Source of the DNA: Oscillochloris sp.
GTDB taxonomy: Bacteria; Chloroflexota; Chloroflexia; Chloroflexales; Chloroflexaceae
Direction: 5' to 3'
DNA length: 49,849 bases
Assembly: GCA_012032775.1 (NCBI GenBank)
Contig: JAAUQO010000016.1
Span: 1-49,849, forward strand
Position 1 is the first letter of the stretch. Each line of letters starts with the position of its first letter. Positions 8,829-18,094 of the stretch are shown here, one piece after another. The position numbers and the translations under genes are program-made. The notes under the pieces were generated by a model. The model had not been told where the DNA came from, ran no database searches, and was given only the letters and a program-made list of their open reading frames with translations.

Positions 8829-9458
8829 TCATTCTGATGCGCTGAAAGATGAACAGTGTTGCGGCGTAAATTCATAGCGCAAACTGTAGTAGGCTGTGGC
8901 GAGCAATTCACGAGCGATGGATCGTACGCCGGACGGCCGGAGCCACCAGGATGCGCGCGGCGCCGCAGTTGATGGGGCGGGTTGGTAGGAAACCGTAATC
9001 CCGCTGCCGGCGAGTTGGCTGTTGATGGTGCAAATTGCCCGGCGACCGTGGTACCAACTGGTTACCAGGATCAGCCGGCGGGCCTGGCGTTCGCGCGCGG
9101 TGGCGGCGATCGCCTGAGCATCCTCCAGGGTTGATGTGCTGGCAAGCAGAGTCTGACGACGGATTGGAACACCGGCTTGAAAGGCGCGATAGCGCATCGT
9201 CTCGCCCACAGTTACCCGATCGGCGCTACTGGCATCGCCGGTGATCCAGACTTCGGGTGCTGCGCCGGCATTGAAGAGTGCGGCGGCGAGATCGACGCGG
9301 CCGTCGATCTCGCCGCCCAGGATCACAATTGCGTCGGCGCCTTCGGGATCGCCGATCGCCGGTATATCGAGCCAGGGCGCAATCAGATGGAGAATCAGAT
9401 AGCCGCCGATCACCGCAATCAGGGCCGAGCCGGTCAGGCGTATCAGAGCCTGCTGCAT
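8829..9458 (-). CDS. DUF218 (YdcF/SanA/ElyC-like) membrane protein
   Basis: 209 residues. One N-terminal membrane helix (about 8-30) is followed by a DUF218 domain: DAIVILGGEIDGR, ITGDASSAD, then the STLEDAQAIAATARER segment and VTSWYHGRRA. Relatives (SanA, ElyC, YdcF) are linked to envelope or peptidoglycan-precursor metabolism, but their biochemical activity is poorly defined. The gene starts three bases after the stop of the PglE-like aminotransferase, so it is co-transcribed with bacillosamine synthesis. This suggests a role in handling the lipid-linked sugar. Confidence 0.8.
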   Translation of the reverse strand: MQQALIRLTGSALIAVIGGYLILHLIAPWLDIPAIGDPEGADAIVILGGEIDGRVDLAAALFNAGAAPEVWITGDASSADRVTVGETMRYRAFQAGVPIRRQTLLASTSTLEDAQAIAATARERQARRLILVTSWYHGRRAICTINSQLAGSGITVSYQPAPSTAAPRASWWLRPSGVRSIARELLATAYYSLRYEFTPQHCSSFSASE

Positions 9459-9461
9459 TGT

Positions 9462-10634
9462 CTATGCCAATGCGGCACGCAGTTGTGCGCACACATAATC
9501 CACCTGCTCTTCCGTTGTTACGCTGGAGAACGGCAAAGCCAGCGAAATCTCGCCAAGCCGTTCGGTAACGGGGAAATCGCCCGGTTCAAATCCGAACGAC
9601 TGGCGGTAGAACGGTTGAAGGTGGATAGGGGTGAAATACGGGCGGCTTGGTACGCCGGCTTCGGCCAGTCGCTGCATCACGGCGGTACGATCGGCAGGCG
9701 GCAGGATCCGCACCACATAGACAAACCAGCTCATGCGGGTTGTGGATGCTGCGACAAACGGCCGCTCGACCAATGCCAGGTCGGCGAGGCGCTCGTTATA
9801 CCAGGCGGCAACCTGAGCACGCCGGGCGAGCATCTCATCAAGCCGGTTGGTTTGGACAAGACCGAGGGCGGCGCTGAGTTCATCGAGACGATAGTTATAC
9901 CCGAGCCGTGTATGGTTGAGCCAGGCGTCGAACACGTCGCGGCCCTGATTGCGAAGCGATCGGAACAGGGTTGCGTAATCGTCGCGATTGGTGACGATCA
10001 TCCCGCCTTCGCCGGTGGTCATCTGCTTATTGGGGTAAAAGGCGAAGACGGCGGCATCGCCGAAGGTGCCGGACGGCCGATCCTTATAGGTCGCTCCGAC
10101 CGACTCACAGGCGTCTTCGATCACGGCAAGTTTGTGTTCAGCGGCGACGGCGAGGATCGGATCCATATCGGCGGGTTGGCCGAAGGCGTGGATCGGCATA
10201 ATCGCGCGCAATTGTCCGATCGCGCCGCTGCGCAGTTTGCGCGGCAGCCAGCGACGGGCAGTTTCGCCGCCGCGGGCCAGATCGGCGGCGGCTTCACGCA
10301 CCAGGTTCGGGTCGATATTGCCGGTGGCCGGATCGACATCGACAAAAAGCGGGATTGCTCGTTCATAGAGGATACTGTTCGACGAAGCGATGAACGAGAA
10401 CGGCGACGTGATCACCAGATCGCCGTCGCGGGCTTCGGCAGCGATCACACACAGGTGGAGCCCACTGGTGCCTGAATTGACGCCGACACCATGTTTTGCG
10501 CCCGCATAGGCGGCGAGCGCTTCTTCAAACGCAACGATTTGCGGCCCAATGCTGAGGTAGCGGGTCTGCATCACTGCGTTAACTGCGGCGATCTCGGCAT
10601 CGGTAATATCGGGCGAAGACATAGGGACGTGCAT
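9462..10634 (-). CDS. pglE: DegT/DnrJ/EryC1 family sugar aminotransferase (PglE-like)
   Basis: 390 residues, PLP-dependent. Visible features are NSGTSGLHL (cofactor phosphate site), the IEDACESVGATY segment with the Asp that contacts the PLP ring, and FYPNKQMTTGEGG with the Schiff-base Lys. The start has a clear AAGGAG site. In the context of the PglF-, PglD- and PglC-like genes it would aminate the UDP-4-keto-6-deoxy-GlcNAc intermediate at C4. The 143 bases upstream (10635-10777) contain no gene. Family assignment is secure; the exact sugar is inferred from neighbours. Confidence 0.88.
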   Translation of the reverse strand: MHVPMSSPDITDAEIAAVNAVMQTRYLSIGPQIVAFEEALAAYAGAKHGVGVNSGTSGLHLCVIAAEARDGDLVITSPFSFIASSNSILYERAIPLFVDVDPATGNIDPNLVREAAADLARGGETARRWLPRKLRSGAIGQLRAIMPIHAFGQPADMDPILAVAAEHKLAVIEDACESVGATYKDRPSGTFGDAAVFAFYPNKQMTTGEGGMIVTNRDDYATLFRSLRNQGRDVFDAWLNHTRLGYNYRLDELSAALGLVQTNRLDEMLARRAQVAAWYNERLADLALVERPFVAASTTRMSWFVYVVRILPPADRTAVMQRLAEAGVPSRPYFTPIHLQPFYRQSFGFEPGDFPVTERLGEISLALPFSSVTTEEQVDYVCAQLRAALA

Positions 10635-10777
10635 GAAAAGCTCCTTGTCAGACCAGGCCGAATTGGATGCGGATTGAGGTTATGAGCAAAGAAAGAACCG
10701 AGAACCGGAGGTGTTGGCTGCGGTGCTCGGCACTAAAAGCAGGGCTACTGCAATAACATTGTGGAACCGCCCCGAAA

Positions 10778-11440
10778 TTATAACTGCCAGCCGGGCTCAC
10801 GGCTACGGATCACGCGGGCCGGAACCCCCACGGCGGTTATATTTGCGGGGAGCGATCGGACAACGGCGGCGCCGGCTCCGATCACACTCCACGCACCGAT
10901 CTGCAACCCCTGGATGGTGGCGCTGTTAATACCGAGATCACATCCTTCGCCGATAACGGTTGTGCCGCCGAGCTTCACGCCGGGCGCCATTGTCACAAAA
11001 GGATGAATGACGGTATCGTGGCCGATCGTGCAGGTTTTGTTGATCAATGCGTAATCGTGGATGGTTACATCACAGTCGATCAGCACATCAGGGTAGATAA
11101 TCACCCCGGCGCCGATTGTCACGCGATCACTAATCCATGCGCGTGGATGGATCAGGGTGGCGATCTTCGGTCGGGCGATCCGTTGCACATGGCTTATGGT
11201 GCGTTGACGCGCGGCGGGGGCGCCGATTGCCAAGGCAACCGCTGCCCCCGGATGCTGAGCCAGCCATGTAAGATCGCCGAGTATCGGCGCCCCATGTAGT
11301 TCGCTGCCATGCAGGGCGGGATTGGCATCAAGGAAGCCGCAGAAATTCCAGTTTGCCCCGGCGCGATTACAATCCTCAAGAATCTGGCGAACCATGCGTC
11401 CAACTGCGCCGGCCCCAACAATCACAATATCTTCCGTCAA
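10778..11440 (-). CDS. pglD: Sugar O/N-acyltransferase (PglD/NeuD family)
   Basis: 220 residues. The N-terminal Rossmann-like domain (IVIVGAGAVGR at 5-15) binds the nucleotide sugar. A left-handed beta-helix of hexapeptide repeats runs from about 95 to 205 and includes the HPFVTMAPGVKLGG turn. The family uses acetyl-CoA. Together with neighbouring homologues it would N-acetylate UDP-4-amino-sugar to UDP-diNAc-bacillosamine. It overlaps the 3' end of the sugar transferase by four bases (translational coupling). Confidence 0.87.
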   Translation of the reverse strand: MTEDIVIVGAGAVGRMVRQILEDCNRAGANWNFCGFLDANPALHGSELHGAPILGDLTWLAQHPGAAVALAIGAPAARQRTISHVQRIARPKIATLIHPRAWISDRVTIGAGVIIYPDVLIDCDVTIHDYALINKTCTIGHDTVIHPFVTMAPGVKLGGTTVIGEGCDLGINSATIQGLQIGAWSVIGAGAAVVRSLPANITAVGVPARVIRSREPGWQL

Positions 11441-12060
11441 CCGGACACCTCTTGCTGCTGCGATCCCACGAATGCCGGCATAGTCGCATGGCCCTCGGCA
11501 CTGATGCCTTCGCGCTTGAAGACCTTAACAACCGTCAGGAAGAGGATTTTGATGTCAAGCCAGAGCGAGCAGTTTTCAACATACCAGACGTCAAGATGAA
11601 AGCGCTCTTCCCAGGAGATCGCATTGCGGCCATTGACCTGTGCCCAACCGGTGATTCCGGGTCGTACCTCGTGGCGACGGCGTTGATGCGGGGTGTAGCG
11701 GTTGAGATATTCCATCTTCAGCGGACGCGGCCCGACTAAACTCATCTCGCCGGTGATCACTTTCCACAGTTCCGGCAACTCGTCGAGGCTGGTGCTGCGT
11801 AGGAACTTGCCGAATGCCGTGAGGCGCTCTGAGTCGGGTAGTAATCGCCCTGCTGCGTCGCGGGCGTCGTTCATGCTGCGGAATTTAATGATATGAAACG
11901 GTTTGCCGTACAACCCCGGTCGTTGTTGTTTGAAAATCACGCCGCTGCCAAGGTAGACACGGACAAGCGTGGCGATCAGCAACATTATCGGTAGCAGTAT
12001 CAGCAATGCCGGCAAGGTGAGAGCGATATCGAATAGACGCTTGCCGAACTTACGGTACAT
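11437..12060 (-). CDS. pglC: Initiating phosphoglycosyl transferase (PglC-like)
   Basis: 207 residues from the ATG at 12060, which follows a strong GGGAGGGG site; a second in-frame ATG seven codons upstream lies in front of that site and is unlikely. It is a monotopic bacterial sugar transferase with one N-terminal membrane-inserted helix (about 10-30), [14 protein letters not shown], the KFRSM segment, SLDELPELW with the catalytic Asp-Glu, GPRPL and [12 protein letters not shown]. It transfers phospho-sugar to undecaprenyl phosphate, starting glycan assembly. It is the small PglC type, without the large N-terminal domain of WbaP or WcaJ, which fits the bacillosamine genes that follow. Confidence 0.9.
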   Translation of the reverse strand: MYRKFGKRLFDIALTLPALLILLPIMLLIATLVRVYLGSGVIFKQQRPGLYGKPFHIIKFRSMNDARDAAGRLLPDSERLTAFGKFLRSTSLDELPELWKVITGEMSLVGPRPLKMEYLNRYTPHQRRRHEVRPGITGWAQVNGRNAISWEERFHLDVWYVENCSLWLDIKILFLTVVKVFKREGISAEGHATMPAFVGSQQQEVSG

Positions 12061-12125
12061 AATGATCCCCTCCCTATGCAATCGGTGCTCCCCAACACCG
12101 ATTACCTCTGTGCTCCTTCACGGCT

Positions 12126-12131
12126 ATTGTA
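12126..12131 (-). promoter_or_regulatory. Possible -10 box of the pglC-D-E-F operon
   Basis: In the minus direction the gap before pglC contains GCTACAATAG, a close match to TATAAT, 66 bases before the start codon. No convincing -35 box sits at 16-18 bases, so this is tentative. Confidence 0.3.
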
Positions 12132-12240
12132 GCGATCAGAGATGTACGCAAAATGAAAATACCGCGCTATGCGGATGTGACGCTGTTGGGCAAAATAGGC
12201 ATCGCGCGAAGTGTACGCAGGCGAGACGCCTGAACGAATA

Positions 12241-12300
12241 AGCGCATTGGAACGCGCAGATCTGCAATAGAATGCGCTATCTACGATCTGGTATCGTAGA
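12241..12300. repeat. Nested palindromes in the pglC upstream gap
   Basis: Within the gene-free stretch 12061-12433 an 8-bp inverted repeat (12241-12248 and 12271-12278) encloses a 10-base palindrome (12256-12265). It is followed directly by another 8-bp hairpin (12280-12287 and 12293-12300). These could be operators, or a structured RNA leader if transcription starts upstream. I see no protein gene in the gap. Confidence 0.6.
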
Positions 12301-12335
12301 AACATCGCAGCCATAATGGTTGCAAGATCATCGCC

Positions 12336-12385
12336 AAAAGCGATCAGACTGGATGAAAAATCTGTCATCCAGTCTGATCGCTTTT
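12336..12385. terminator. Strong bidirectional intrinsic terminator
   Basis: A 21-bp perfect inverted repeat (12336-12356 and 12365-12385) with an 8-base loop starts 49 bases after the stop of the WbuB-like glycosyltransferase. The stem ends in four T residues in both directions. It closes the glycosyltransferase operon 21183-12434. Confidence 0.85.
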
Positions 12386-12433
12386 GAAATGGGATTACGA
12401 AGGGTTAAAATAAGGTTACGAAGGTGTGTCGTA

Positions 12434-13690
12434 CTAGCTACGATGAACTGCTTGTAATTCGCGCGGTGTAACGACCTGACGAAAGACCGCCTCCAGGCGC
12501 TCAGCCATCAGGTCACGGGCAAAGTGGCTACGGGCGAGGTGTTGGGCCGCTGCTCCGGCCCGCTGCAGGCCGTCGCGATCATGGACAAAGGCAGCTAGCT
12601 CGTGGGCGGCGGCGGTCGGATTATCGGGCGGCAACACCAGGCCGGCGCCGTATTCGCGCAGCAGATCGGCCTGCCAGCCGCCATAATTGATCGCGATCGG
12701 CCGACCGGCGGCCAGGGCATCGAAGAATTTGTTGGCGGAGTTATGCCACATCGCCGGGATCGGCACAAACAGCGAGGTTGCGACATCGGCGGCGGCAAGC
12801 AAATCCGGCATCTGCGCCTTGCTCAGCGGCTCCCAGACAAACAGATTGCGCCCCAACACCGCGCGATCATGGGCGTGGACGATCACCTGCTCGCGCTCGG
12901 CGCCGGTGCCGATGAGCACAATACGGGCATCAGGTCTGATCTGGGCCAGTTCGGCAGCCACATCAACCAGATAACGAACGCCGTTAATCAGGCCGAAGGT
13001 GCCGGTATACACGATCAGGGGCGCATCGGCGGCGAGGCCGGGAACCTGGGCGCGCATGGCGGCGCCGCGTTCACGGGGGACAGCGAAGAGATCGAGATCG
13101 CAGCTGTTGGGAATCACCGTCACTCGTTCGGGGGCGATGCCGCACTTGATCACACCTTCCGCCATCCCCGGCGAGAGCGCGACAATGTGATCGGAGGCCC
13201 GATAGGCGGCTCGTTCCAGGCTGCGGGCCGCCAGCACTGCGGCCGGATTGCGCAGCGCCCCAACGGCGATCGGCAACTCCGGCCAGAGATCGCGTACCTC
13301 GAAGACCATTGGAATGCGACGGCGGTATTTCGTCAGCATCGCCGGTAATGCGATGGTTAGCGGGGTGCTGGTGGCGAAAACCAGATCGGCGTCGTGGCGC
13401 AATACTTCTTGTGCGGCGCGAGCGGCGAAGGTGGCGAAGGCACGTATTCGGGCCGGAAAACTCATCCGGTTCGAGTAAGGCACATGCAAAATCGCCAACT
13501 CGATCCCTTCGTAGTTGGTGCGGGTGATCACCTGCCTGGGTGACAGTTCATGTGGGGCGAACTTCGCCGACGATGTGACCATTGTTACTGAGTGACCACC
13601 GGCAACCAGGCGCCGGGCGAATTCGTACGAGCGGGTGCCGCCCTTACTTTGCGGCGTGGCGAAATACTGATGCAGGTACAGAATACGCAC
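12434..13690 (-). CDS. GT4 glycosyltransferase (WbuB/WcaI-like)
   Basis: 418 residues, GT-B fold. The N-terminus MRILYLHQYFATPQSKGGTR is characteristic of the WbuB/WcaI branch, some of which add N-acetyl-L-fucosamine. The C-terminal nucleotide-sugar domain follows IVYTGTFGLINGVRYLVD. It is the last gene of the operon, 12 bases after the preceding glycosyltransferase gene, and is closed by the strong terminator downstream. It acts on the cytoplasmic membrane face. Family is secure; donor and acceptor are unknown. Confidence 0.88.
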   Translation of the reverse strand: MRILYLHQYFATPQSKGGTRSYEFARRLVAGGHSVTMVTSSAKFAPHELSPRQVITRTNYEGIELAILHVPYSNRMSFPARIRAFATFAARAAQEVLRHDADLVFATSTPLTIALPAMLTKYRRRIPMVFEVRDLWPELPIAVGALRNPAAVLAARSLERAAYRASDHIVALSPGMAEGVIKCGIAPERVTVIPNSCDLDLFAVPRERGAAMRAQVPGLAADAPLIVYTGTFGLINGVRYLVDVAAELAQIRPDARIVLIGTGAEREQVIVHAHDRAVLGRNLFVWEPLSKAQMPDLLAAADVATSLFVPIPAMWHNSANKFFDALAAGRPIAINYGGWQADLLREYGAGLVLPPDNPTAAAHELAAFVHDRDGLQRAGAAAQHLARSHFARDLMAERLEAVFRQVVTPRELQAVHRS

Positions 13691-13702
13691 CGGAATACTC
13701 CT

Positions 13703-14818
13703 TCAGCAAGCGCCGAGACCGGCATAAAGGTGTTGGAGCCGGTGTTCCATCACTGCCCAGGTATACTGGCTGGTGAACAGTTCACGGGCGCGGGCGGCAT
13801 AATCCGCCAATCCGAGGCGGCGTTCACGGAGACTTTGCATGATCGCCGCGAGGCCCTGATGATCGCCGGGGGTGTAGATCAGGCCAAGTTGTTGTTGCTC
13901 GACCCATGTGGCGATCTTCATCTCGCGTGAGATAATCAGCGGGCGCCCGACGCTGAGCGCGTCGAAAAAGCGGTTCGGCAAGACCCACGAACGATATTCG
14001 GTGGTGCCGGCATCGCCACGCAAATAGGTGATCGCATCGCAGCTTGCGGCCAGCGTACGAAACTCCTCGGGCGTATCGAGCCAGCGATAATGTACCGCCG
14101 GATGGTTGACGAACACTTCGCGGGCATACTCATCGTGGAGCCAGCCGCTGGCCTGAATCTCGACGCTGCCGGGCGGCAGGAGATCGACCGCCTTGAGCAA
14201 AACTTCGAGGCCGTCGCGGCGACGTGAGAGCGAGCCGCCGGTACAGATCCGAATGGTGTCGCCGTCGGGCAAATGATGCGCCAATGCATCGCCGGGATCG
14301 CTGGGCGAATTCATCACCACAATCGCTTTAGCCGCGAAGGGGCCGAGCATCCGTCGCAACTGATCGCTGGTTTCAATAATTCGGTCGGCGCCGAGATGGG
14401 CGAGCTTGCGCAGTCCAAAGGCGGCGGCATTCAGATGCGGGCCGCTGTAGCGTTTTGCTGCCAGGCTATCGAAAATATCGAGCACGAGATAGCGATAAGC
14501 GATTCCGCGCAGCGGCAAGGCCAGCGCAGCCAGTGGTTCGTCGCGCACATGCACAATGGTTGGGCGCTCGCGGCGCAGCACACCGGCCACAAAGCGTGCG
14601 AATTGCGGCCAGCCATTCAGTGCGATCTCGCCGAAACCGGCCTGGTGGCGAAAGATGAAACAGCGGATATCGGGGTGCAGGATCGGCTTCTTGGCCGAAT
14701 CCGGTTCACGATCCCAGCCGATATAGATCACCTCGTGCCCCAGAGCATGCAGGGAGTTGCAGATCTTGCCCTGGCGGTAATCGGTGCCGTCGTTGCGAGC
14801 AAGAAAGGCGACTTTCAT
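13703..14818 (-). CDS. GT4-type glycosyltransferase
   Basis: 371 residues, GT-B fold. It opens with MKVAFLARNDGTDYRQGKIC, has IRICTGGSLSRRRDGLEVLL at the start of the C-terminal donor domain, and ends with the usual amphipathic helices. Its start codon overlaps the stop of the upstream GT2 gene (TGATG), so the two are coupled. Donor and acceptor cannot be told from the sequence. Confidence 0.82.
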   Translation of the reverse strand: MKVAFLARNDGTDYRQGKICNSLHALGHEVIYIGWDREPDSAKKPILHPDIRCFIFRHQAGFGEIALNGWPQFARFVAGVLRRERPTIVHVRDEPLAALALPLRGIAYRYLVLDIFDSLAAKRYSGPHLNAAAFGLRKLAHLGADRIIETSDQLRRMLGPFAAKAIVVMNSPSDPGDALAHHLPDGDTIRICTGGSLSRRRDGLEVLLKAVDLLPPGSVEIQASGWLHDEYAREVFVNHPAVHYRWLDTPEEFRTLAASCDAITYLRGDAGTTEYRSWVLPNRFFDALSVGRPLIISREMKIATWVEQQQLGLIYTPGDHQGLAAIMQSLRERRLGLADYAARARELFTSQYTWAVMEHRLQHLYAGLGAC

Positions 14819-15585
14819 CAGAACTTGATCCCCTGTTGTGCCAACTGAACCCGCCGCAGCCGCACCTTGAGCGGATTGAGAAAATAGAGACTTGTCAGAC
14901 CATAAAGCACAATCTCGACCGGATGGAAAAATTCGAACAGCAAGCGCCAGCGTTCGCGGTCAACCCGCGCACGGTTCTGCGCCGTGGTCGATGCGCCGCC
15001 ATAGACGAACTCCGCCAATGTCAGATCGACGTGCTGGAAGCGCAGGTTATGTCGGAAGCGGGCCTGCCAGATCAACTCCTGATCGGCGCAGAAGCGATAC
15101 GCCTCATTCAAGCCGCCGAGCCGATGATAAACCTCGCGACGAGCCATCCAGGCCTGATGATTCATGTTCTTGCGGAACAGGTAGTAGCGTGAGAGCGTGC
15201 TGGGATGGCGGGTGCGCCGCTGCATCGGCTGGAGCAGCAACTCGGCATACACGATAGCGGCATTGCGGTCGATACGCTCGGCCAATTCGGCAAGCACCGT
15301 CGGACTCGCGAAGGTATCGCCGGCATTAAGAAAGTAGACATACTCACCGCTGCATTGGGCAAGGGCCTGGTTCATCGCCGAGTAGATCCCGTTGTCGGCG
15401 GACACATGGACATTGGAAACGCCGAGTTCACGCAAGCGCTCCGGGGTGCCGTCGGTCGAGCCGCCGTCCTTGACGATATACTCGATGTGCGGATAGGTTT
15501 GCGCAAGCACAGTCTGCGCAGTAGCGACCGCAGCCTCGGCGCAATTGAGCGTAACAGTGACGACACTGAAAAGTGGCGTAGTCAT
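14818..15585 (-). CDS. GT2 glycosyltransferase (WcaA/WaaE-like)
   Basis: 255 residues from the ATG at 15585, chosen because GGAGG lies immediately upstream; the longer frame starts before that site. It is GT-A fold: FSVVTVTLNCAEA at the N-terminus, KDGGSTDGT (nucleotide binding) and YFLNAGDTF in place of a classical DxD. The family typically uses UDP- or dTDP-sugars, but the exact sugar is unknown. It lies between the Wzy-like and GT4 genes in one operon. Confidence 0.87.
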   Translation of the reverse strand: MTTPLFSVVTVTLNCAEAAVATAQTVLAQTYPHIEYIVKDGGSTDGTPERLRELGVSNVHVSADNGIYSAMNQALAQCSGEYVYFLNAGDTFASPTVLAELAERIDRNAAIVYAELLLQPMQRRTRHPSTLSRYYLFRKNMNHQAWMARREVYHRLGGLNEAYRFCADQELIWQARFRHNLRFQHVDLTLAEFVYGGASTTAQNRARVDRERWRLLFEFFHPVEIVLYGLTSLYFLNPLKVRLRRVQLAQQGIKF

Positions 15586-15598
15586 AATCCTCCTGCTA

Positions 15599-16962
15599 TC
15601 AGGCGCCACTGCGCCGTGCGGCGACGAATCGGGTCGGAAGATAACGGTTGATCACCATCTGCGGTACCGACATTGTGGCGCGCTGCGATGCCTCTTCAAG
15701 CATCCAAAGCATTGCGATCGGCCAGTAAAGGTGAGCCGTGCGGACACTACTCCCGGCAACCTGCGAATGGATCATGGCGAAGATAAAACAACAGGCAAAC
15801 GCAACCCGCCAGTGTGAATACTCATTCAGAACCGGATCGCTCAAGGCCCGATAGACCATGGCGCCGGCAAATGCGAGGTAGCCGAGAAAGAAGAGCAACC
15901 CGACAATACCCTGATCGACCATCAGACTGAGAAACAGATTGTGGGCCAGGATAGTGCGTTCGAATCCGACGCCGACGAACGGCGCACTCTGGATCTGCTC
16001 GATCCCCATCAGCCAGAATTCGGCCCGACTTTCGAACGGATTGAACGAGGCCGTCACATCACTCTCATCGTCACGGATGATCAGGTTTGGCGCCACTTGA
16101 TACACGGATACCGCCAGGAACAGCACCACACCGGCGAGGAACATCACCCGCGACGCGAGCAATCCGCCCTTGCGCAAGCCCAGACAATATAGACAATCAC
16201 TGCCAGAAGCACACCGCTCATCGACTGGCGGCGCCGGCAAGCAGGATGAAGTAGCCGCACCATGATGCCGCCAACAACGAAAGCCCGGCCACCCATGGAC
16301 TTTTGGTCGAGACAAAAACGGTATGCAGAGGAGCAGGGCTAATGCGCAGAAGTGCGAGAAGAAGTGATAGTTAACCAATCCCAATCGCAGGATGCCGATG
16401 TCGCTCAGGCCCGGATCGCTGAGTAAGTACGAGAGCGGGATGTCGAGCACGCGGAGCGCCATGTAGCCCCCCCATGCCGACCAGAAGATAAACGAGGCCG
16501 CGAATCCCTTGACCCGTTTTAGATCCGAGGCGAACAACATGATCACCGGGATAACGGCGATAATGATCAGGAGCATCGGTCGATAGATCTGAATTTTGCT
16601 GCGGGCATCAAACAAGTACAGAAGCGCAAACGACCAGAACCACGACAGCAGCATCCAGCCGATGATCCAGCGATGGCTTTCAGGCACCCAGCCGAAATTC
16701 CCGAAACGCTTAGATGTCGGGATAAGCACAATGCTCCGTTCCCGATGCATATAGACCAGGGTTGATAGGGCGACGGCAGCCAGAAAGACCCAGGTTTGTG
16801 AAACGCCTGCAAACAGAATCAGCCGTGTCCATAGCCAGGCCGACAAGTAAAGCCCCAGGGCCAGTTCCGGCCGTCCACGCCATATGGTATATCCGCAGAA
16901 GAGCAAGATCAGCCCCATCTCGATCGGATTGGCGGGGAGATGTTGAAAAACTCACTCGGCAT
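15599..16962 (-). CDS. O-antigen ligase/polymerase-like membrane protein (Wzy_C), four frame breaks
   Basis: Multi-pass membrane protein, about 455 residues when frame-corrected. The likely start is the ATG at 16962, which follows GGAGAGG. Single-base additions to homopolymers at 16934-16937, 16292-16294, 16230-16231 and 16167-16169 join the reading frames. They turn a hydrophilic, Cys-rich stretch into two membrane helices separated by AGARQSMSG, which resembles the Wzy_C region of O-antigen ligases. Without them the frame is open only from 16918 and has an aberrant middle. The large periplasmic-type loop contains FESRAEFWLMG and GVGFERTILAHNLFL, typical of the family. It would polymerise or transfer finished glycan outside the membrane. 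A decayed pseudogene is the alternative, but the exact repairability argues against it. Confidence 0.78.
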
Positions 16963-16978
16963 CGTCGAACCTCTCCGT

Positions 16979-18085
16979 CTACTTGTTGTTCGCACTCACC
17001 CGCGACTTGAGCAATCCCTGAGCACGTAGGAGATTGCCGAGTGCTTTGCGCGGATTAGACCAGAAGATATAGCGTAGATTAATCTTGAGTGCTTTGATGC
17101 TCTCAATCACGAGTGCGCGACGGGTCATACGGTGGTAGGCCGGCGTATCGATCATTTGTTCGATATCATCGACATGACGCAGTCGCACCTGATGAACGCC
17201 ATTCGCAATCGCCCTGCGCAGGTGTTCAATCTGCGGCGGGTGTTTGCCTTTGAAGCGTGTAAGCCAATTTTGCGTGCCGTGGTGATCCATCACCTGTAGC
17301 GCATTAGCGGTGGTGATTTCATCGAGCACAGCCTGATTCTTCTTCAGCCGGTTGCGCTCCCAGGCCCAGGGTTGTTTCTCGTAGTAGGCGCCCTTGCGCA
17401 CAAACTGATCGGGCAGCAACATCACATAGTGGTACATCCGTACACTGCGGCGGCCATTACTGATGCAGTGAATCTGGCGGCGGGTGATATCGCGTCCACG
17501 TTCATCGGCGACACTGGGCGGCCGATGGGTCATATAGCGGTAGCCCGGCCCCCACTTGAAGAGCCTGCGGTAAACTCCCCACAACTCGCCCTGAAAGCGA
17601 GGATGGTAGAAGAGGCCGCCGCGTAATTCATAGTCGAAACCGCCCCAAAAATGATGTGCGCGGAATGTCAGGCAGGTGGTTTCGGGATTCCGGGCCAGAT
17701 AGTCCTTCACGCGCTCGATGTCGGCGGGTTGATAAAACTCGTCAATATCGATCTGCCAGAGCCAATCGCCGCTGGCGCGCTGCGCATAGGCCCGACTTTG
17801 CTGATCTTTTTCGCCCGGCCAGAAGCCATTCGGCAAGCCCTCATCCTCGGCGGTGACTACGATCAGCTTGTTTTCGGGATCCTCTTCTCGCTGAAAGCGG
17901 CGCAACTCCTCCAGGGTTCCGTCGATCGAATGCCCATCCGGCGTTGCGGCATGAGCCGCCAGCGGGCTTGCGCCCTCGGCGACGATAATCTGGTGGGCAT
18001 GGGGGTAGAGCGCCCGCAAGTTGTAGCGAAGAAATGGTTCGCCGTTTAACACAATAATGCCGAAACTAATCCGCGGCGCATTCAT
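16979..18085 (-). CDS. GT2-like glycosyltransferase
   Basis: 368 residues. The N-terminus ISFGIIVLNGEPFLRYNLRA is a GT-A start. WQIDIDEFYQP supplies a DxD-like metal site, and a long basic C-terminal region (about 260-368) is rich in Arg and His. This resembles glycosyltransferases that act on lipid-linked sugars, but the donor is not recognisable. It lies between the asparagine-synthase-like gene (10 bases upstream) and the Wzy-like gene. Confidence 0.78.
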   Translation of the reverse strand: MNAPRISFGIIVLNGEPFLRYNLRALYPHAHQIIVAEGASPLAAHAATPDGHSIDGTLEELRRFQREEDPENKLIVVTAEDEGLPNGFWPGEKDQQSRAYAQRASGDWLWQIDIDEFYQPADIERVKDYLARNPETTCLTFRAHHFWGGFDYELRGGLFYHPRFQGELWGVYRRLFKWGPGYRYMTHRPPSVADERGRDITRRQIHCISNGRRSVRMYHYVMLLPDQFVRKGAYYEKQPWAWERNRLKKNQAVLDEITTANALQVMDHHGTQNWLTRFKGKHPPQIEHLRRAIANGVHQVRLRHVDDIEQMIDTPAYHRMTRRALVIESIKALKINLRYIFWSNPRKALGNLLRAQGLLKSRVSANNK

Positions 18086-18094
18086 GTGTGTACC

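Noticed and set aside
9177-10475. 432-codon plus-strand open frame
   Set aside because: Antisense to the aminotransferase gene and part of the DUF218 gene; composition is non-protein-like.
12102-12368. 88-codon minus-strand frame in the pglC upstream gap
   Set aside because: It begins inside the 21-bp terminator hairpin and runs through palindromes; no ribosome site and no recognisable domain.
12336-12385. Large inverted repeat as an insertion sequence end
   Set aside because: There is no transposase, no second copy and no target-site duplication; U-tracts at both ends fit a terminator.
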